Below, one piece after another: positions 38,538 to 47,861 of a DNA stretch of 64,000 nt. Position 1 is the first letter of the stretch; each line of letters opens with the position of its first letter. Location of the stretch: the NCBI GenBank assembly GCA_963833675.1, contig CAWHYW010000013.1, positions 179,305 through 243,304 on the forward strand, written 5' to 3'. The notes beneath the pieces are model-generated. The model had not been told where the DNA came from. It did not search any database and saw only the letters and a program-made list of their open reading frames with translations. The DNA is from DASQDN01 sp963833675 (GTDB lineage Bacteria; Acidobacteriota; Terriglobia; Bryobacterales; Bryobacteraceae). The position numbers were made by a program, and so were the translations under genes.

Positions 38538-39781
38538 GACTTAGCCTCTTGCGAGACTGGAACCAAGGCGTGGCAGAGGTGTTCCAGAAAGAGACCCACA
38601 TCTGTAACGACCCCGATCGCCTGACCGGTTCCACGATCGCTCACTTTTGTCGCAACTGCCGGATTGATGTCGACGCAGACAAGCTTTACCCAGCTTGGCG
38701 ACATATTGCCGATCGCGATGGAGTGGAGCATCGAGCCAAGACAAAGCACGACACCCGCGCCTTTCAGATGCTGAGCGCAGAGGTCTTGCGCGACATTCAT
38801 ATCAGTGACTGTATCCGGCAAAGGACCATCATCGCGGAGACTGCCAGCCAGCACGAAGGGCACATTGTTCTTCACACATTCGTACATCACGCCGCTGGTG
38901 AGACGGCCGCGCTCCACCGCGCCCTTGATATTGCCGCAATGGTTGATCGCGTTAATGGCTCGCATATGATTGCGGTGGCCGTGCTCCTCCTGCCTTCCGT
39001 CAGCTAACCGCACTCCGAGAGATGTGCCGCAAATGGCTGCCTCTATATCGTGTACACCCAGAGCATTTCCGCTTAAGAGCGCCTGCACGTATCCTGCGCG
39101 AATCAGTTTTGCGAGCGGAACCGATCCTCCCGTGTGGACAACGACGGGGCCGGCTACTACGATGACCTTTTGACCGGCATCGCGAGCGGTCCTGATAAGG
39201 GCGGCTGTCTGTTGCACTGCGGTCTCCACCTGGCGCTCTGACGAAATGCCGTTACTCATGAAGGCGAACGCCAGACGGTCGCGCTCCTTGGATTCCGGAA
39301 TCACCCGAATGCCCCGCATGCCGACGACGACCTGATCGCCAGCCCTTATGTCCCGGAGTTTCCGGCACCAAGCCTGGCCATCGCGAACGACTACCAAGGC
39401 GTCCATTCGTTGATCCTGCACTTCAAGGAAGGCTCCATCAATACGCACATAGGTGCGATGATTCGTCGTCGAGTAAAAGTCCTCCGGCGCGCATTTGTCC
39501 TTTTCGATCGTCCGCAACTGCGCGTTGCCGGTGTCTACCGTGCTGCAACCCAGGCTGATGAGCGCATCCAACATCAACGCCATCTGTTTCTTTCCCGGGG
39601 CTTCGATCTTCAGGCGGAGCTGAGAGGGTTCACTGTTCGTGCGACCGATCTGAAATTTCTCGACTTCGAATTTTCCCTGGAACTCGACAACCGTGTCGAA
39701 GATGCGCTCCATGATGTGGCTATCGATCAGATGGCCTTGCGCCTCGACGACCTCCGTGACTGTTCCATTCTGGTTTTCCAT
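38534..39781 (-). CDS. TIGR00300-family protein (LOR/SDH domain, ornithine cyclodeaminase/arginine-dihydrolase-associated)
   Basis: 415 residues from ATG 39781 (MENQNGTVTEVVEAQGHL). The frame is open further upstream, but only this ATG starts with family sequence. An N-terminal domain (VEFQGKFEVEKFQIGRTNSE) is followed by a Rossmann-like domain: KVIVVAGPVVVHTGG, then YVQALLSGNALGVHDIEAAI, SGVMYECVKNNVPFVLAGSLRDDGPLP and GVVLCLGSMLHSIAIGNMSP. Archaeal members (TIGR00300) were shown to make proline from ornithine, and a homologous domain is the C-terminal half of cyanobacterial ArgZ/AgrE. The same reaction is plausible here. Overlaps queF by four bases. Confidence 0.75.
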   Translation of the reverse strand: MENQNGTVTEVVEAQGHLIDSHIMERIFDTVVEFQGKFEVEKFQIGRTNSEPSQLRLKIEAPGKKQMALMLDALISLGCSTVDTGNAQLRTIEKDKCAPEDFYSTTNHRTYVRIDGAFLEVQDQRMDALVVVRDGQAWCRKLRDIRAGDQVVVGMRGIRVIPESKERDRLAFAFMSNGISSERQVETAVQQTAALIRTARDAGQKVIVVAGPVVVHTGGSVPLAKLIRAGYVQALLSGNALGVHDIEAAICGTSLGVRLADGRQEEHGHRNHMRAINAINHCGNIKGAVERGRLTSGVMYECVKNNVPFVLAGSLRDDGPLPDTVTDMNVAQDLCAQHLKGAGVVLCLGSMLHSIAIGNMSPSWVKLVCVDINPAVATKVSDRGTGQAIGVVTDVGLFLEHLCHALVPVSQEAKS

Positions 39782-39815
39782 GCTTCTCTTTAGGATAGCT
39801 AGCTCATTAGAATAA

Positions 39816-40458
39816 CTAGCGTACGGCCTTCCACGCGATGAACAAACCGTCGGGAGGAACATCTTCCCAGTAGGAGATGAAATCGCTCTGGACTTCCCCG
39901 CAGTGACGTCGAAGCAGCTTCTCGAGTTCGCTCCGCTTGAACCACTTCTCCCAGGCAGGGGTTTCGAGCTTACCCCAGTGTTCCGCGTTCTTGTCAATGA
40001 TCACGATTCGGCCGCCTGGTTTTACCACGCGGCACATTTCGTGGATTGCTGTTTCGATTTCCACCGCATGCTCGAGTGATTCAGTGGCATAAGCCGCATC
40101 GAAAGCGGAGTCCGGGAAGGGAAGCGACGTCATCGAGCCGCAGCAGGGATCGATATCGTTGGAAACCACCCTCAACATCGCCTCTGCGAGGTCGAAGGCA
40201 ACGACACGGGCGTCGCGGTTGCTGTCTTTCAGCACGCGCGCGAACCGGCCTTTGCCGCAGCCGATATCGAGCACACGTCCATCGCTCCAAATCGCCGAAA
40301 TACCGGAGAATCAATTGCACATGAAAAATGCGCGGATCGATTGTGGACGGGAAGTGCTCCTCGTCCGCCGCGGCCTGATTGAAGCTGCGGCGGATCTCGT
40401 TAAGAGGAACAGATGGAGCGCGTTTTTGAAACCAGGATGACCAGCGGGACAGAATCAG
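39816..40458 (-). CDS. Class I SAM-dependent methyltransferase (one frameshift, start uncertain)
   Basis: About 214 codons. Downstream part: RVLDIGCGKGRFARVLKD (motif I), VVAFDLAEAMLRV, DAAYATESLEHAVEIETAIHE and a C-terminal YWEDVPPDGLFIAWKAV. Upstream part in another frame: SVPLNEIRRSFNQAAADEEH and IDPRIFHVQLILRYFGD, the helical cap before the fold. One surplus C near 40290 joins them as FGDLEDGRVLDIGCG. No ATG, GTG or TTG stands before the cap; a CTG at 40458 or 40452 that overlaps the pfk stop could serve. The gene lies 34 bases ahead of the TIGR00300 start. Substrate unknown. Confidence 0.6.
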
Positions 40459-41639
40459 GCCTTCACCAAGAACACCGGCAGGCCTTCTTTATGGTCATAA
40501 ACGGGCCGATATCGCTCAGTGTTGTACATCGTTTCAACGTCGACGTGGCGTGGTCCAAGCTTCGGATCGGGAATTTTTGCCATCGTGTACCGCCCGTCCT
40601 GAATCGCAGCCATTATCCCGCTCTTGCCTTGGCGCACGGCATCGAATGCCATCGTTCCAAATGTGGTGGCAATTAGTTTGTCGGTAAAGTCCGGATCGCC
40701 ACCCCGCAAATCATACGTGAGATCGCTAACGACGGTTTCCTGCTTTGCGAGTCTGATAATCGCTTCGCTAAAGGATTCCGCGACACTCATCTTCTTGCGA
40801 TGGCCAAAGGCGTCAGGTTCACCGTACTCCTGAAGCGTGAAACCTTCCCACTCGGCCCCTTCTGATAAGACCACCATCGAATAGCTGCTCGGGTTCTTAC
40901 GCTTGTCCTCAACCAGGAGGTCTACCATCTTCTCGAGCTTGAATTTGTATTCCGGAATTCCACATCGGATCGAAGAGACATATGCGGTATAGAGTGCCGT
41001 GTAGCCCGCGTCGCGGCCGAATACACGAAAGACACCAATTCGCTCATGCGAGCCGATGGTGGTGCGCTGCCGATTGATGGCGTCAGTGGCGCGGCCGATT
41101 GCCGTTGAGAAGCCGATGCAGTACTCGGTGTTTCGGACATCATTGTCCATCGTTTTCGGTACTGCGATAACTTTGAAACCGAGCTTATCGAGCGTAGCGG
41201 CATAGCTCAACGTGTCATCGCCGCCAATGGCGACGAGGTAATCCAATCCAAGCCGTTCCAGATTCTTCAGCACTTGAGGGCTCATGTCGTAAACCGTCGA
41301 CGTGAGCCCTTTCTTGGTGAACTCCAATTTCTGAAAGCTGGTTCCCTCGAGAAACTCAGGAATCTTCTTCATCTTGGCGGGATTTGTTCGGCTCGAGTGC
41401 AGGAACGTTCCGCCGGTCCGATCTACCGTTCGCGTATTCTCACGATTCAGCGGCATTACGTAGCGAACTGTGCTGGTCGGGTCATCAAGATTGACGTGTG
41501 TGAGACCTTCCCATCCTCTACGGATGCCAACTACTTCGATGCCGTGCTCGCTCGCCCTGTAGACGACGTTTTTGATGACGGCATTGAGACCTGGGACGTC
41601 TCCGCCGCCGGTCAAAATACCGATTCGCCTGGTAGCCAT
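40455..41639 (-). CDS. 6-phosphofructokinase, pyrophosphate-dependent signature
   Basis: 394 residues from ATG 41639, with AGGAGAG upstream. PFK family sequence is clear: MATRRIGILTGGGDVPGLNA at the N terminus, the phosphate-binding AIGGDDTLSYAA (139-142 GGDD) and PKTMDNDV (161-168) with substrate loop. In ATP-dependent enzymes the second position is usually GGDGS and the loop PGTIDND. Asp after GGD and Lys in PKT are the residues associated with use of pyrophosphate. The enzyme would phosphorylate fructose 6-phosphate reversibly. It lies within a run of seven minus-strand genes; its stop is next to the methyltransferase start. Confidence 0.88.
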   Translation of the reverse strand: MATRRIGILTGGGDVPGLNAVIKNVVYRASEHGIEVVGIRRGWEGLTHVNLDDPTSTVRYVMPLNRENTRTVDRTGGTFLHSSRTNPAKMKKIPEFLEGTSFQKLEFTKKGLTSTVYDMSPQVLKNLERLGLDYLVAIGGDDTLSYAATLDKLGFKVIAVPKTMDNDVRNTEYCIGFSTAIGRATDAINRQRTTIGSHERIGVFRVFGRDAGYTALYTAYVSSIRCGIPEYKFKLEKMVDLLVEDKRKNPSSYSMVVLSEGAEWEGFTLQEYGEPDAFGHRKKMSVAESFSEAIIRLAKQETVVSDLTYDLRGGDPDFTDKLIATTFGTMAFDAVRQGKSGIMAAIQDGRYTMAKIPDPKLGPRHVDVETMYNTERYRPVYDHKEGLPVFLVKA

Positions 41640-41709
41640 GAACTCTCCTGGATGAAATGGATAAATTTCATTGTACCCGTCGAGTTCACGGATATTGCTC
41701 GACTGAAGA

Positions 41710-42237
41710 TCAGTTGGCCAGCGCCTTCTCAACAGCGGCCGCTATTTCCGGCGACTCCGGAGTGACTTTGGATTCGAAGCGGTTCACGATCGTTCCATTC
41801 TTGTCGATGAGGAATTTCGTGAAATTCCATTTGACATCACCGCCCGTGTTTTCGGTGAGATAGCCATACAGTGGAACGATGTCTTCGCCCTTGACGGATA
41901 CCTTACTCATCATCGGGAATGTGACGTTGTAATTCCGAGAGCAAAACGTCTTGATTTCTTCGTTCGTGCCGGGCTCCTGCCCGCCGAAGTTGTTCGCGGG
42001 AACGCCAACAACGACGAGTCCGCGATCTTTGTATTTGTCATAGAGCGCCTGCAGTCCTGTGTATTGCGGGGTATATCCGCATTTGCTCGCGACGTTCACG
42101 AGCAGCAAAACCTTGCCCTTGTACGCCGACAATGGCGCGGGTTTCCCATCGATTGTCGTGAGTGAAAAGTCGTGAACGTTCGAGGCTGCCATAAGCACCG
42201 CCGGAATCAGAAGAGTAATCGCAGAGCGAAGTGTCAT
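41710..42237 (-). CDS. Glutathione peroxidase-family thiol peroxidase, exported
   Basis: 175 residues from ATG 42237, with GGGAGGATC upstream. An N-terminal hydrophobic segment (LRSAITLLIPAVLMAAS) predicts export. The family triad is visible: peroxidatic Cys C53 in NVASKCGYTPQY, Gln in ANNFGGQEPGTN, and Trp in VKWNFTKFLID. It lacks selenocysteine; the residue is Cys. Bacterial members usually take electrons from thioredoxin rather than glutathione. It stands between DUF1080 and pfk genes on the same strand. Confidence 0.9.
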   Translation of the reverse strand: MTLRSAITLLIPAVLMAASNVHDFSLTTIDGKPAPLSAYKGKVLLLVNVASKCGYTPQYTGLQALYDKYKDRGLVVVGVPANNFGGQEPGTNEEIKTFCSRNYNVTFPMMSKVSVKGEDIVPLYGYLTENTGGDVKWNFTKFLIDKNGTIVNRFESKVTPESPEIAAAVEKALAN

Positions 42238-42287
42238 GTTTGATCCTCCCAATACTTTAGCTTGGCTTATAAAGCGAAAGGGACTTG

Positions 42288-42954
42288 TTACTTCCCGGAA
42301 ACAAGACTGATCTCTTTGAACCACACCGTCGCAGCGCCGCCGTGATGTTGGATCGCGATGTATCCGGTGTCAGGACGCGGGCCCCGTTCGGGTTCATAGC
42401 GGCCGCGCTTGGGAGGAACCGGAGAGACTCCGTCATAATCGGTCACGAGTGTTCCGTTGAGCTTTACGATCGTCCGCGGACCCTGCATTGTGATCTCGAG
42501 AGTGTTCCACTCTCCCACCGGCTTCGACGGTCGAGCCTTGGCCTGCGTCATTGAGTAAAGCACACCAGTTGTGTGCCAATCGTCTCCGGACTCGTCGATT
42601 TGGACTTCAATACCGCGATTGATCGCGTCATCTTCGGACTTCGGCTTATCGGGAATGCGAATAAAGACACCAGAATTGGCCGTTTTGTCTGATGATTTGT
42701 AAACCACTCGTAGCGTTGCATTGCCGATTTTTTCCCGCCTATACCAGAGGTCGTCTTCAGGCGCGTCCGGAATCGACACAAGCAGACCTTTTTCAACAAC
42801 GAAACCGGGCTTCTCATCTGCCGGGGCGTCCTCATGACGCGGAATTCTAGCCCATCCATCCAGGTTCTTGCCGTTGAACAACTGCTTCCGCTCGGCTGCC
42901 GACACTATAGGTACCGCAAGCAGACAGCAGAATTATCGCTACGAATGCTCTCAT
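42288..42954 (-). CDS. DUF1080 (3-keto-disaccharide hydrolase-like) protein, frameshift in signal peptide
   Basis: About 221 codons. A DUF1080 beta-jelly-roll domain occupies nearly all of it: LFNGKNLDGWARIP, then TANSGVFIRIPDKPK, DDWHTTGVLYSM, EWNTLEITMQGPRTIVKLNG and GYIAIQHHGG. Family members bind or cleave sugars, some with 3-keto-glycoside hydrolase activity. ATG 42954 begins MRAFVAI and the frame must lose one A near 42930 to continue FCCLLAVPIVSAAERKQLFNG, a good signal peptide. Without correction the gene has only a GTG start and no signal. Substrate unknown. Confidence 0.75.
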
Positions 42955-43071
42955 GGAGATAAGCCTACAACGACGGAGGGAGAGTTAGGGTTCACGCGGG
43001 GATGTATACTGCATTTATCGGCGTAATATCAGGAATTTACCCGAGTAACCTCCAAGGAGTTCTTCCTCTCT

Positions 43072-46000
43072 GTGTGGATCGTCCGTTTAGCATTAGGCCG
43101 CCCGTATACCTTCGTTGTGATGGCTATCCTCATTGCCATTCTCGGCGGGTCGGCCATCGTAACGATGCCCGTCGATATCTTCCCGTACATCGACATTCCG
43201 ATTGTCAGTGTGTTGTGGGCTTATAACGGTCTCTCGCCCGAAGAGATGGAGAAGAGAGTTGTCACGAATTTTGAGCGGAGCCTGACGTCCAATGTAAATG
43301 ACATCGAGCACATAGAGTCGCAATCCTATAACGGATATGCGGCGATTCGAATTTACTTCCACCCGAACGTGAAAGTGGACATGGCGGTCGCTCAGGTGAC
43401 TGCCACGATGCAGACGTCGCTTCGACAGATGCCGCCCGGCATGTTTCCGGCCAACATCCTGAAGTATGACGCTGCGAGTGTTCCCATCCTGCAACTCGGT
43501 CTTATCAGCAAGACTTTGCGCGAACAGGAGATCTTCGATTTAGGGAACAACTTCATTCGAACGCCGCTCGGGACAGTGCAGGGCGCGTCTGTTTCTTATC
43601 CGTTCGGGGGGAAAGCTCGCGCCGTAATGGTGGACTTGAATCCCGAGGAGTTATACGCAAAGCAGCTATCGCCGATCGATGTTTCGAATGCGCTTAACCT
43701 CCAAAACCTGATTCTCCCGGCCGGAACCGCAAAGCTTGCGGGAACGGAGTATCAGGTTCGGGTGAACAGCAGTCCCACGATCCTGGATGACTTGAATAAC
43801 CTGCCTATCAAAACAGTCAATGGAGCGACGGTCTACATCAAAGATGTCGCCCAGGTTCGTGACGGATTTCAAGTTCAAAACAATATTGTCCGCACGAACG
43901 GGGCGCGTGGTGTTCTCATCTCCATCACACGGAACGGCAAGGCCTCGACGCTGTCCATCGTGAATGCTGTGAAAGCTGCACTTCCGAGGATTCTTGCCAA
44001 TGTTCCTCCGGAACTGAAAGTCGTGGCGCTGATGGATCAATCCATCTTTGTGCGCTCTTCGATCAAGGGCGTCGTACATGAGGCGCTGATTGCCGCATGT
44101 CTTACCGGTCTGATGATCCTTCTCTTTTTGGGAAGCTGGCGAAGTACCTTAATTGTCTGTATCTCAATTCCTTTATCGATATTAACTTCGCTTTCAATCC
44201 TGAGTTTGCTGGGCCAAACCATCAATGTAATGACACTGGGAGGGCTGGCGCTCGCTGTCGGAATTCTGGTGGATGATGCGACCGTGGAGATTGAGAACAC
44301 ACACAGGAATCTGGCGATGCGAAAGCCGCTGGTTCGCGCAGTGCTCGATGGCGCGTCACAGATTGCGGTTCCGACATTTGTCGCGACGCTTTCGATCTGT
44401 ATCGTCTTCGTTCCCGTGTTGCTGTTGACCGGAACTGCGCGTTTTCTGTTCACGCCGCTCGCCATGGCGGTTGTCTTCGCGATGGCCGCATCCTATCTAT
44501 TATCACGAACGCTGGTACCGACGATGATGGCCTACCTTCTCGAGAAGGAACTTCATTTGTACAGGGAGGGAAGCGACGGAGAACCAGCCAGTGGCAGCTT
44601 GCTGTGGCGCGCCCATCACCGATTCAATAATCTCTTCGAGAGGCTCCGGTTCCGTTATGTGGGCCTGCTCGACTGGTCGCTTCGACACCGAGGTCCTGTT
44701 CTGACGGTGTTTATGACGTTCTCTGTTGCTTCGCTCGGTTTGGCGTGGTTGGTTGGAGAAGATTTCTTTCCTAACGTCGATTCGGGACAGATGCGACTTC
44801 ACGCCCGCGGTCCGGCAGGTACGCGTATTGAAGAGACAGAAGCCAGGTTTGCTGACCTGGAACGCGAAATTCGCGCAGTTATACCGGCTGACCAACTGGA
44901 GATGCTCATTGACAACATTGGCATCCCAAATAGCTGGCCGGCGATCGCCCAAGGGGACATTCCTACCATTTCCTCGGCCGATGGTGAGATTCTGATTTCG
45001 CTAAACAAGGAAAAGCACCGCTCGACTCGTGACTATGAAGTATTGCTCCGGAAAAGGCTAAGGCAGAAGTTTCCTGACATGACCTTCTTCTTCCAGCCAG
45101 CGAACATCACCACGCAAATTGTGAACTTCGGCATTCCAGCGCCGATCGATCTTCAAATCGTCGGACGGAACGCTGAGGCGAACTACAAAATCGCCCAAAA
45201 GATGGCATCGAGAATTGCGGCGATCCCAGGAGCTGCGGACGTTCACGTGCATCAGGTTGCCGAACAGCCGGAGTTGCGCCTAAATGTCGATCGCATCAAA
45301 GCTTCTCAACTGGGTCTTACGCAACGCGACGTCACCAGCAACATGCTTATCTCGTTGACGGGTAGCGCTACGGTTGCGCCGAACTTCTGGCTGAATTGGT
45401 CCAACGGTATCAATTACGGCATTGGCGTCCAAACTCCACAGTACCGAGTAGACTCGCTCGACGCATTGCTGCGCACGCCGATTTCAGTAGCGACGAATGT
45501 CGTGAGCAGCACGACCCCAGATTCGCAGGCGGGAGTAGCCGGCGCCGGGAATGCGTTCGTTTCCTCATCGCCCAGCGGCTCTTCTCAGGCTTACGGAAAT
45601 CCCGGAGCTTTGCCGGGATCGACGCAACTGTTGTCCAATCTGGTCAGCGTAGAGCGAGCTTATACCCCGGTCATCGTCAATCACTACAATGTCTGGCCGG
45701 TATTCGATGTTTATGCAAACGTGGACCGGAGAGATCTGGGCGGGGTTGGCGCAGAGGTCCGAAAGATCATGCGGGAAGAAGAGCCCCATTTGCCGCGCGG
45801 AACTACGTTCGAGCTTCGGGGACAGGTTCAGACCATGCAATCTTCCTTCGTCCGTCTGGCATTGGGAATGATCTTTGCCGTGGCTCTGGTGTATCTGCTG
45901 ATGACCGTGAATTTCCAGTCATGGCTGGATCCTTTCATCATTCTGACGGCTCTCCCGGGCGCCATGGCGGGGATTCTTTGGATGTTATTCGTCACGAACA

Positions 46001-46380
46001 CTACGCTGAGCGTTCCATCGTTGATGGGAGCCATCATGTGTATCGGAGTTGCGACTGCGAACAGCATTTTGATGGTCACCTTTGCCAATGATGAGCGCTC
46101 AAATTTGCCTTCTCCGCGGGCTGCAATGCTGTCCGCGGGGCAAGCTCGTGTCCGACCGGTCCTAATGACCGCGACAGCGATGATTCTCGGCATGGTTCCC
46201 ATGGCCCTCGGCCTCGGAGAAGGCGGCGAGCAGAATGCGCCTCTTGGCAGAGCCGTGATTGGCGGTCTTATGTTTGCTACGGTCACGACGCTCTTCGTAG
46301 TTCCAATTATTTATAGTTACGTGCGAACGAAACCACCGGTCGATCACGAACGCCTGCTTATAGAACGGGAGCAGGAATAA
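43072..46380 (+). CDS. RND-family efflux pump (AcrB-like inner-membrane permease)
   Basis: 1,102 residues, full length, from GTG 43072 with AGGAG about 12 bases upstream. Twelve membrane helices and two large periplasmic loops are apparent. The first helix is preceded by MWIVRLALGRPYTFVVMAIL. The TM4 proton-relay pair is in VGILVDDATVEIENTH. In TM10, AcrB has a Lys (SAKNAIL); the aligned sequence here is ATANSILMV, so the Lys is missing. The pump expels an unknown substrate. Unlike the usual order, it precedes its adaptor gene by 16 bases. No outer-membrane channel gene is present. Confidence 0.93.
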   Translation: MWIVRLALGRPYTFVVMAILIAILGGSAIVTMPVDIFPYIDIPIVSVLWAYNGLSPEEMEKRVVTNFERSLTSNVNDIEHIESQSYNGYAAIRIYFHPNVKVDMAVAQVTATMQTSLRQMPPGMFPANILKYDAASVPILQLGLISKTLREQEIFDLGNNFIRTPLGTVQGASVSYPFGGKARAVMVDLNPEELYAKQLSPIDVSNALNLQNLILPAGTAKLAGTEYQVRVNSSPTILDDLNNLPIKTVNGATVYIKDVAQVRDGFQVQNNIVRTNGARGVLISITRNGKASTLSIVNAVKAALPRILANVPPELKVVALMDQSIFVRSSIKGVVHEALIAACLTGLMILLFLGSWRSTLIVCISIPLSILTSLSILSLLGQTINVMTLGGLALAVGILVDDATVEIENTHRNLAMRKPLVRAVLDGASQIAVPTFVATLSICIVFVPVLLLTGTARFLFTPLAMAVVFAMAASYLLSRTLVPTMMAYLLEKELHLYREGSDGEPASGSLLWRAHHRFNNLFERLRFRYVGLLDWSLRHRGPVLTVFMTFSVASLGLAWLVGEDFFPNVDSGQMRLHARGPAGTRIEETEARFADLEREIRAVIPADQLEMLIDNIGIPNSWPAIAQGDIPTISSADGEILISLNKEKHRSTRDYEVLLRKRLRQKFPDMTFFFQPANITTQIVNFGIPAPIDLQIVGRNAEANYKIAQKMASRIAAIPGAADVHVHQVAEQPELRLNVDRIKASQLGLTQRDVTSNMLISLTGSATVAPNFWLNWSNGINYGIGVQTPQYRVDSLDALLRTPISVATNVVSSTTPDSQAGVAGAGNAFVSSSPSGSSQAYGNPGALPGSTQLLSNLVSVERAYTPVIVNHYNVWPVFDVYANVDRRDLGGVGAEVRKIMREEEPHLPRGTTFELRGQVQTMQSSFVRLALGMIFAVALVYLLMTVNFQSWLDPFIILTALPGAMAGILWMLFVTNTTLSVPSLMGAIMCIGVATANSILMVTFANDERSNLPSPRAAMLSAGQARVRPVLMTATAMILGMVPMALGLGEGGEQNAPLGRAVIGGLMFATVTTLFVVPIIYSYVRTKPPVDHERLLIEREQE

Positions 46381-46396
46381 ACGTCCCAAGCAACTG

Positions 46397-47788
46397 ATGC
46401 GATACAGCGAGCCCGAGAAGCTTTCAACCCAAACCGAGTCCACACCGACATTGGAAGATCGATTACGTAAGGAGAATCACGAGCTAAAGCGGCAAATTCA
46501 GGAATTACGCGGGTCATCACACGCTGGCCCACCAACTAAGCTGTGGCATCCCTCTGGCGTGACGATCGGAGCCATTCTCCTAGCCGCGGGAGTACTTACC
46601 GTGATCGCATTTCTCGCCGGTTATCTTCCTCGTCAAAAGCGAATGACAGAGATCGTTAGCGAATCGCAGGAGCAAGCTGAGGCCTTGCCGCGCGTAGATG
46701 TGGTGGAAGTCGGCCGGTCAACCACCAACAGCGGGCTTCAGGTGCCTGGAAATATCCAGGCCATCACTGAGGCGCCGATTCTCGCTCGCGCCGATGGGTA
46801 TCTTGGCCGGCGTTTCGCCGATATCGGGGATCGGGTGAAGGCCGGTCAGCCGCTCGCTGAAATCGAAGCTCCGGAGCTAGATGCGCAGGTCCGCCAAGCG
46901 AAGGCCAATGTTCAGCAATCGCAAGCCGCCCTCGAGCAGGCGATCGCAAATCTCGACCAGGGTAAGACGGATATGGAACTTGCCCGCGTCACCTCGGAGC
47001 GGTGGATGAAACTGGCCGGCCAAGGCGTTGTTTCCCGTCAGGACAACGATCAGTATCAGGCGCAGTATCGCTCCAAGGCGGCCAATGTTCAGGCTCTCGA
47101 GAAGGCGATCCTGGTTCAGCGCAGCAATATTGCTGCAGCCGAGGCTAACGTTGCCCGGCTTGAGAAGCTCCAGAGTTATCGAATGGTGAGAGCTCCTTTC
47201 GATGGCGTGATCACGTTACGCAATGTGGATTCGGGAGCGCTGGTAACGGCGGGAAGCACGCTCTTGTTTCGGATTGGGCAGACAGGCGCACTCCGCGCTT
47301 ATGTGAATGTTCCGCAGAATTATGCAAGTTCCGTCAGGGTCGGGCAAGCGGCGACACTGGAGGTCTCGAATCTTCCGGGAAGACAATTCAAGGGTACGGT
47401 TGCGCGTAGCGCAAATGCTCTGGATCCTACGAGTCGAACGTTGCTGGTAGAGTTGAACGTTCCTAACAAGGACAACGCCCTGCTTCCGGGCATGTACGCG
47501 CAGATTAACTTGAATAACGTGCGCGCGGTTCCACCGGTGACCATTCCGAGTGATGCGCTCATCGTTCGCGCCGACGGCGCTCAAGTAGCCATAGTCCGCC
47601 CTGATCATACTATTCACCTGCAAAAAATCGAAGTCGCGCGCGATTACGGTGACCGGCTGGAAGTGAGTAGCGGCTTACAACAAGGCGAGACCATCATTAG
47701 GAATCCTGGGGATGTACGTGAAGGCCTTAAGGTGGATCCGTCGCCGCTCGAAGAAAAGACGCCTCCCAAACCAACATCCGCCAAGTGA
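46397..47788 (+). CDS. RND periplasmic adaptor (membrane-fusion protein)
   Basis: 463 residues. Residues 1-40 are a short cytoplasmic coiled coil (LEDRLRKENHELKRQIQEL), followed by a single membrane helix (VTIGAILLAAGVLTVIAFLAG). Then come the usual adaptor domains: first lipoyl half (IQAITEAPILARADGYLGRRFADIGDRVKAGQPLAEI), helical hairpin (AKANVQQSQAALEQAI to NIAAAEANVARLEKL), second lipoyl half (MVRAPFDGVITLRNVDSGALV) and beta-barrel (LRAYVNVPQNY). It joins the upstream pump to an outer-membrane channel. It is anchored by a helix, not a lipid. The terminator follows 18 bases later. Confidence 0.93.
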   Translation: MRYSEPEKLSTQTESTPTLEDRLRKENHELKRQIQELRGSSHAGPPTKLWHPSGVTIGAILLAAGVLTVIAFLAGYLPRQKRMTEIVSESQEQAEALPRVDVVEVGRSTTNSGLQVPGNIQAITEAPILARADGYLGRRFADIGDRVKAGQPLAEIEAPELDAQVRQAKANVQQSQAALEQAIANLDQGKTDMELARVTSERWMKLAGQGVVSRQDNDQYQAQYRSKAANVQALEKAILVQRSNIAAAEANVARLEKLQSYRMVRAPFDGVITLRNVDSGALVTAGSTLLFRIGQTGALRAYVNVPQNYASSVRVGQAATLEVSNLPGRQFKGTVARSANALDPTSRTLLVELNVPNKDNALLPGMYAQINLNNVRAVPPVTIPSDALIVRADGAQVAIVRPDHTIHLQKIEVARDYGDRLEVSSGLQQGETIIRNPGDVREGLKVDPSPLEEKTPPKPTSAK

Positions 47789-47806
47789 GTTCCTTTAAAA
47801 AAGGCA

Positions 47807-47839
47807 TTTGGGAGGATCGGATTGACCGATCCTCCCAAA
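47807..47839. terminator. Bidirectional intrinsic terminator
   Basis: Perfect 14-bp stem TTTGGGAGGATCGG/CCGATCCTCCCAAA with loop ATTGA, followed by ATTTTG on the plus strand and by TTTTTT a few bases on along the minus strand. It separates the adaptor gene from the convergent TIGR03437 gene and should serve both. Confidence 0.85.
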
Positions 47840-47861
47840 ATTTTGCCTGAAGCGGGTCAGG

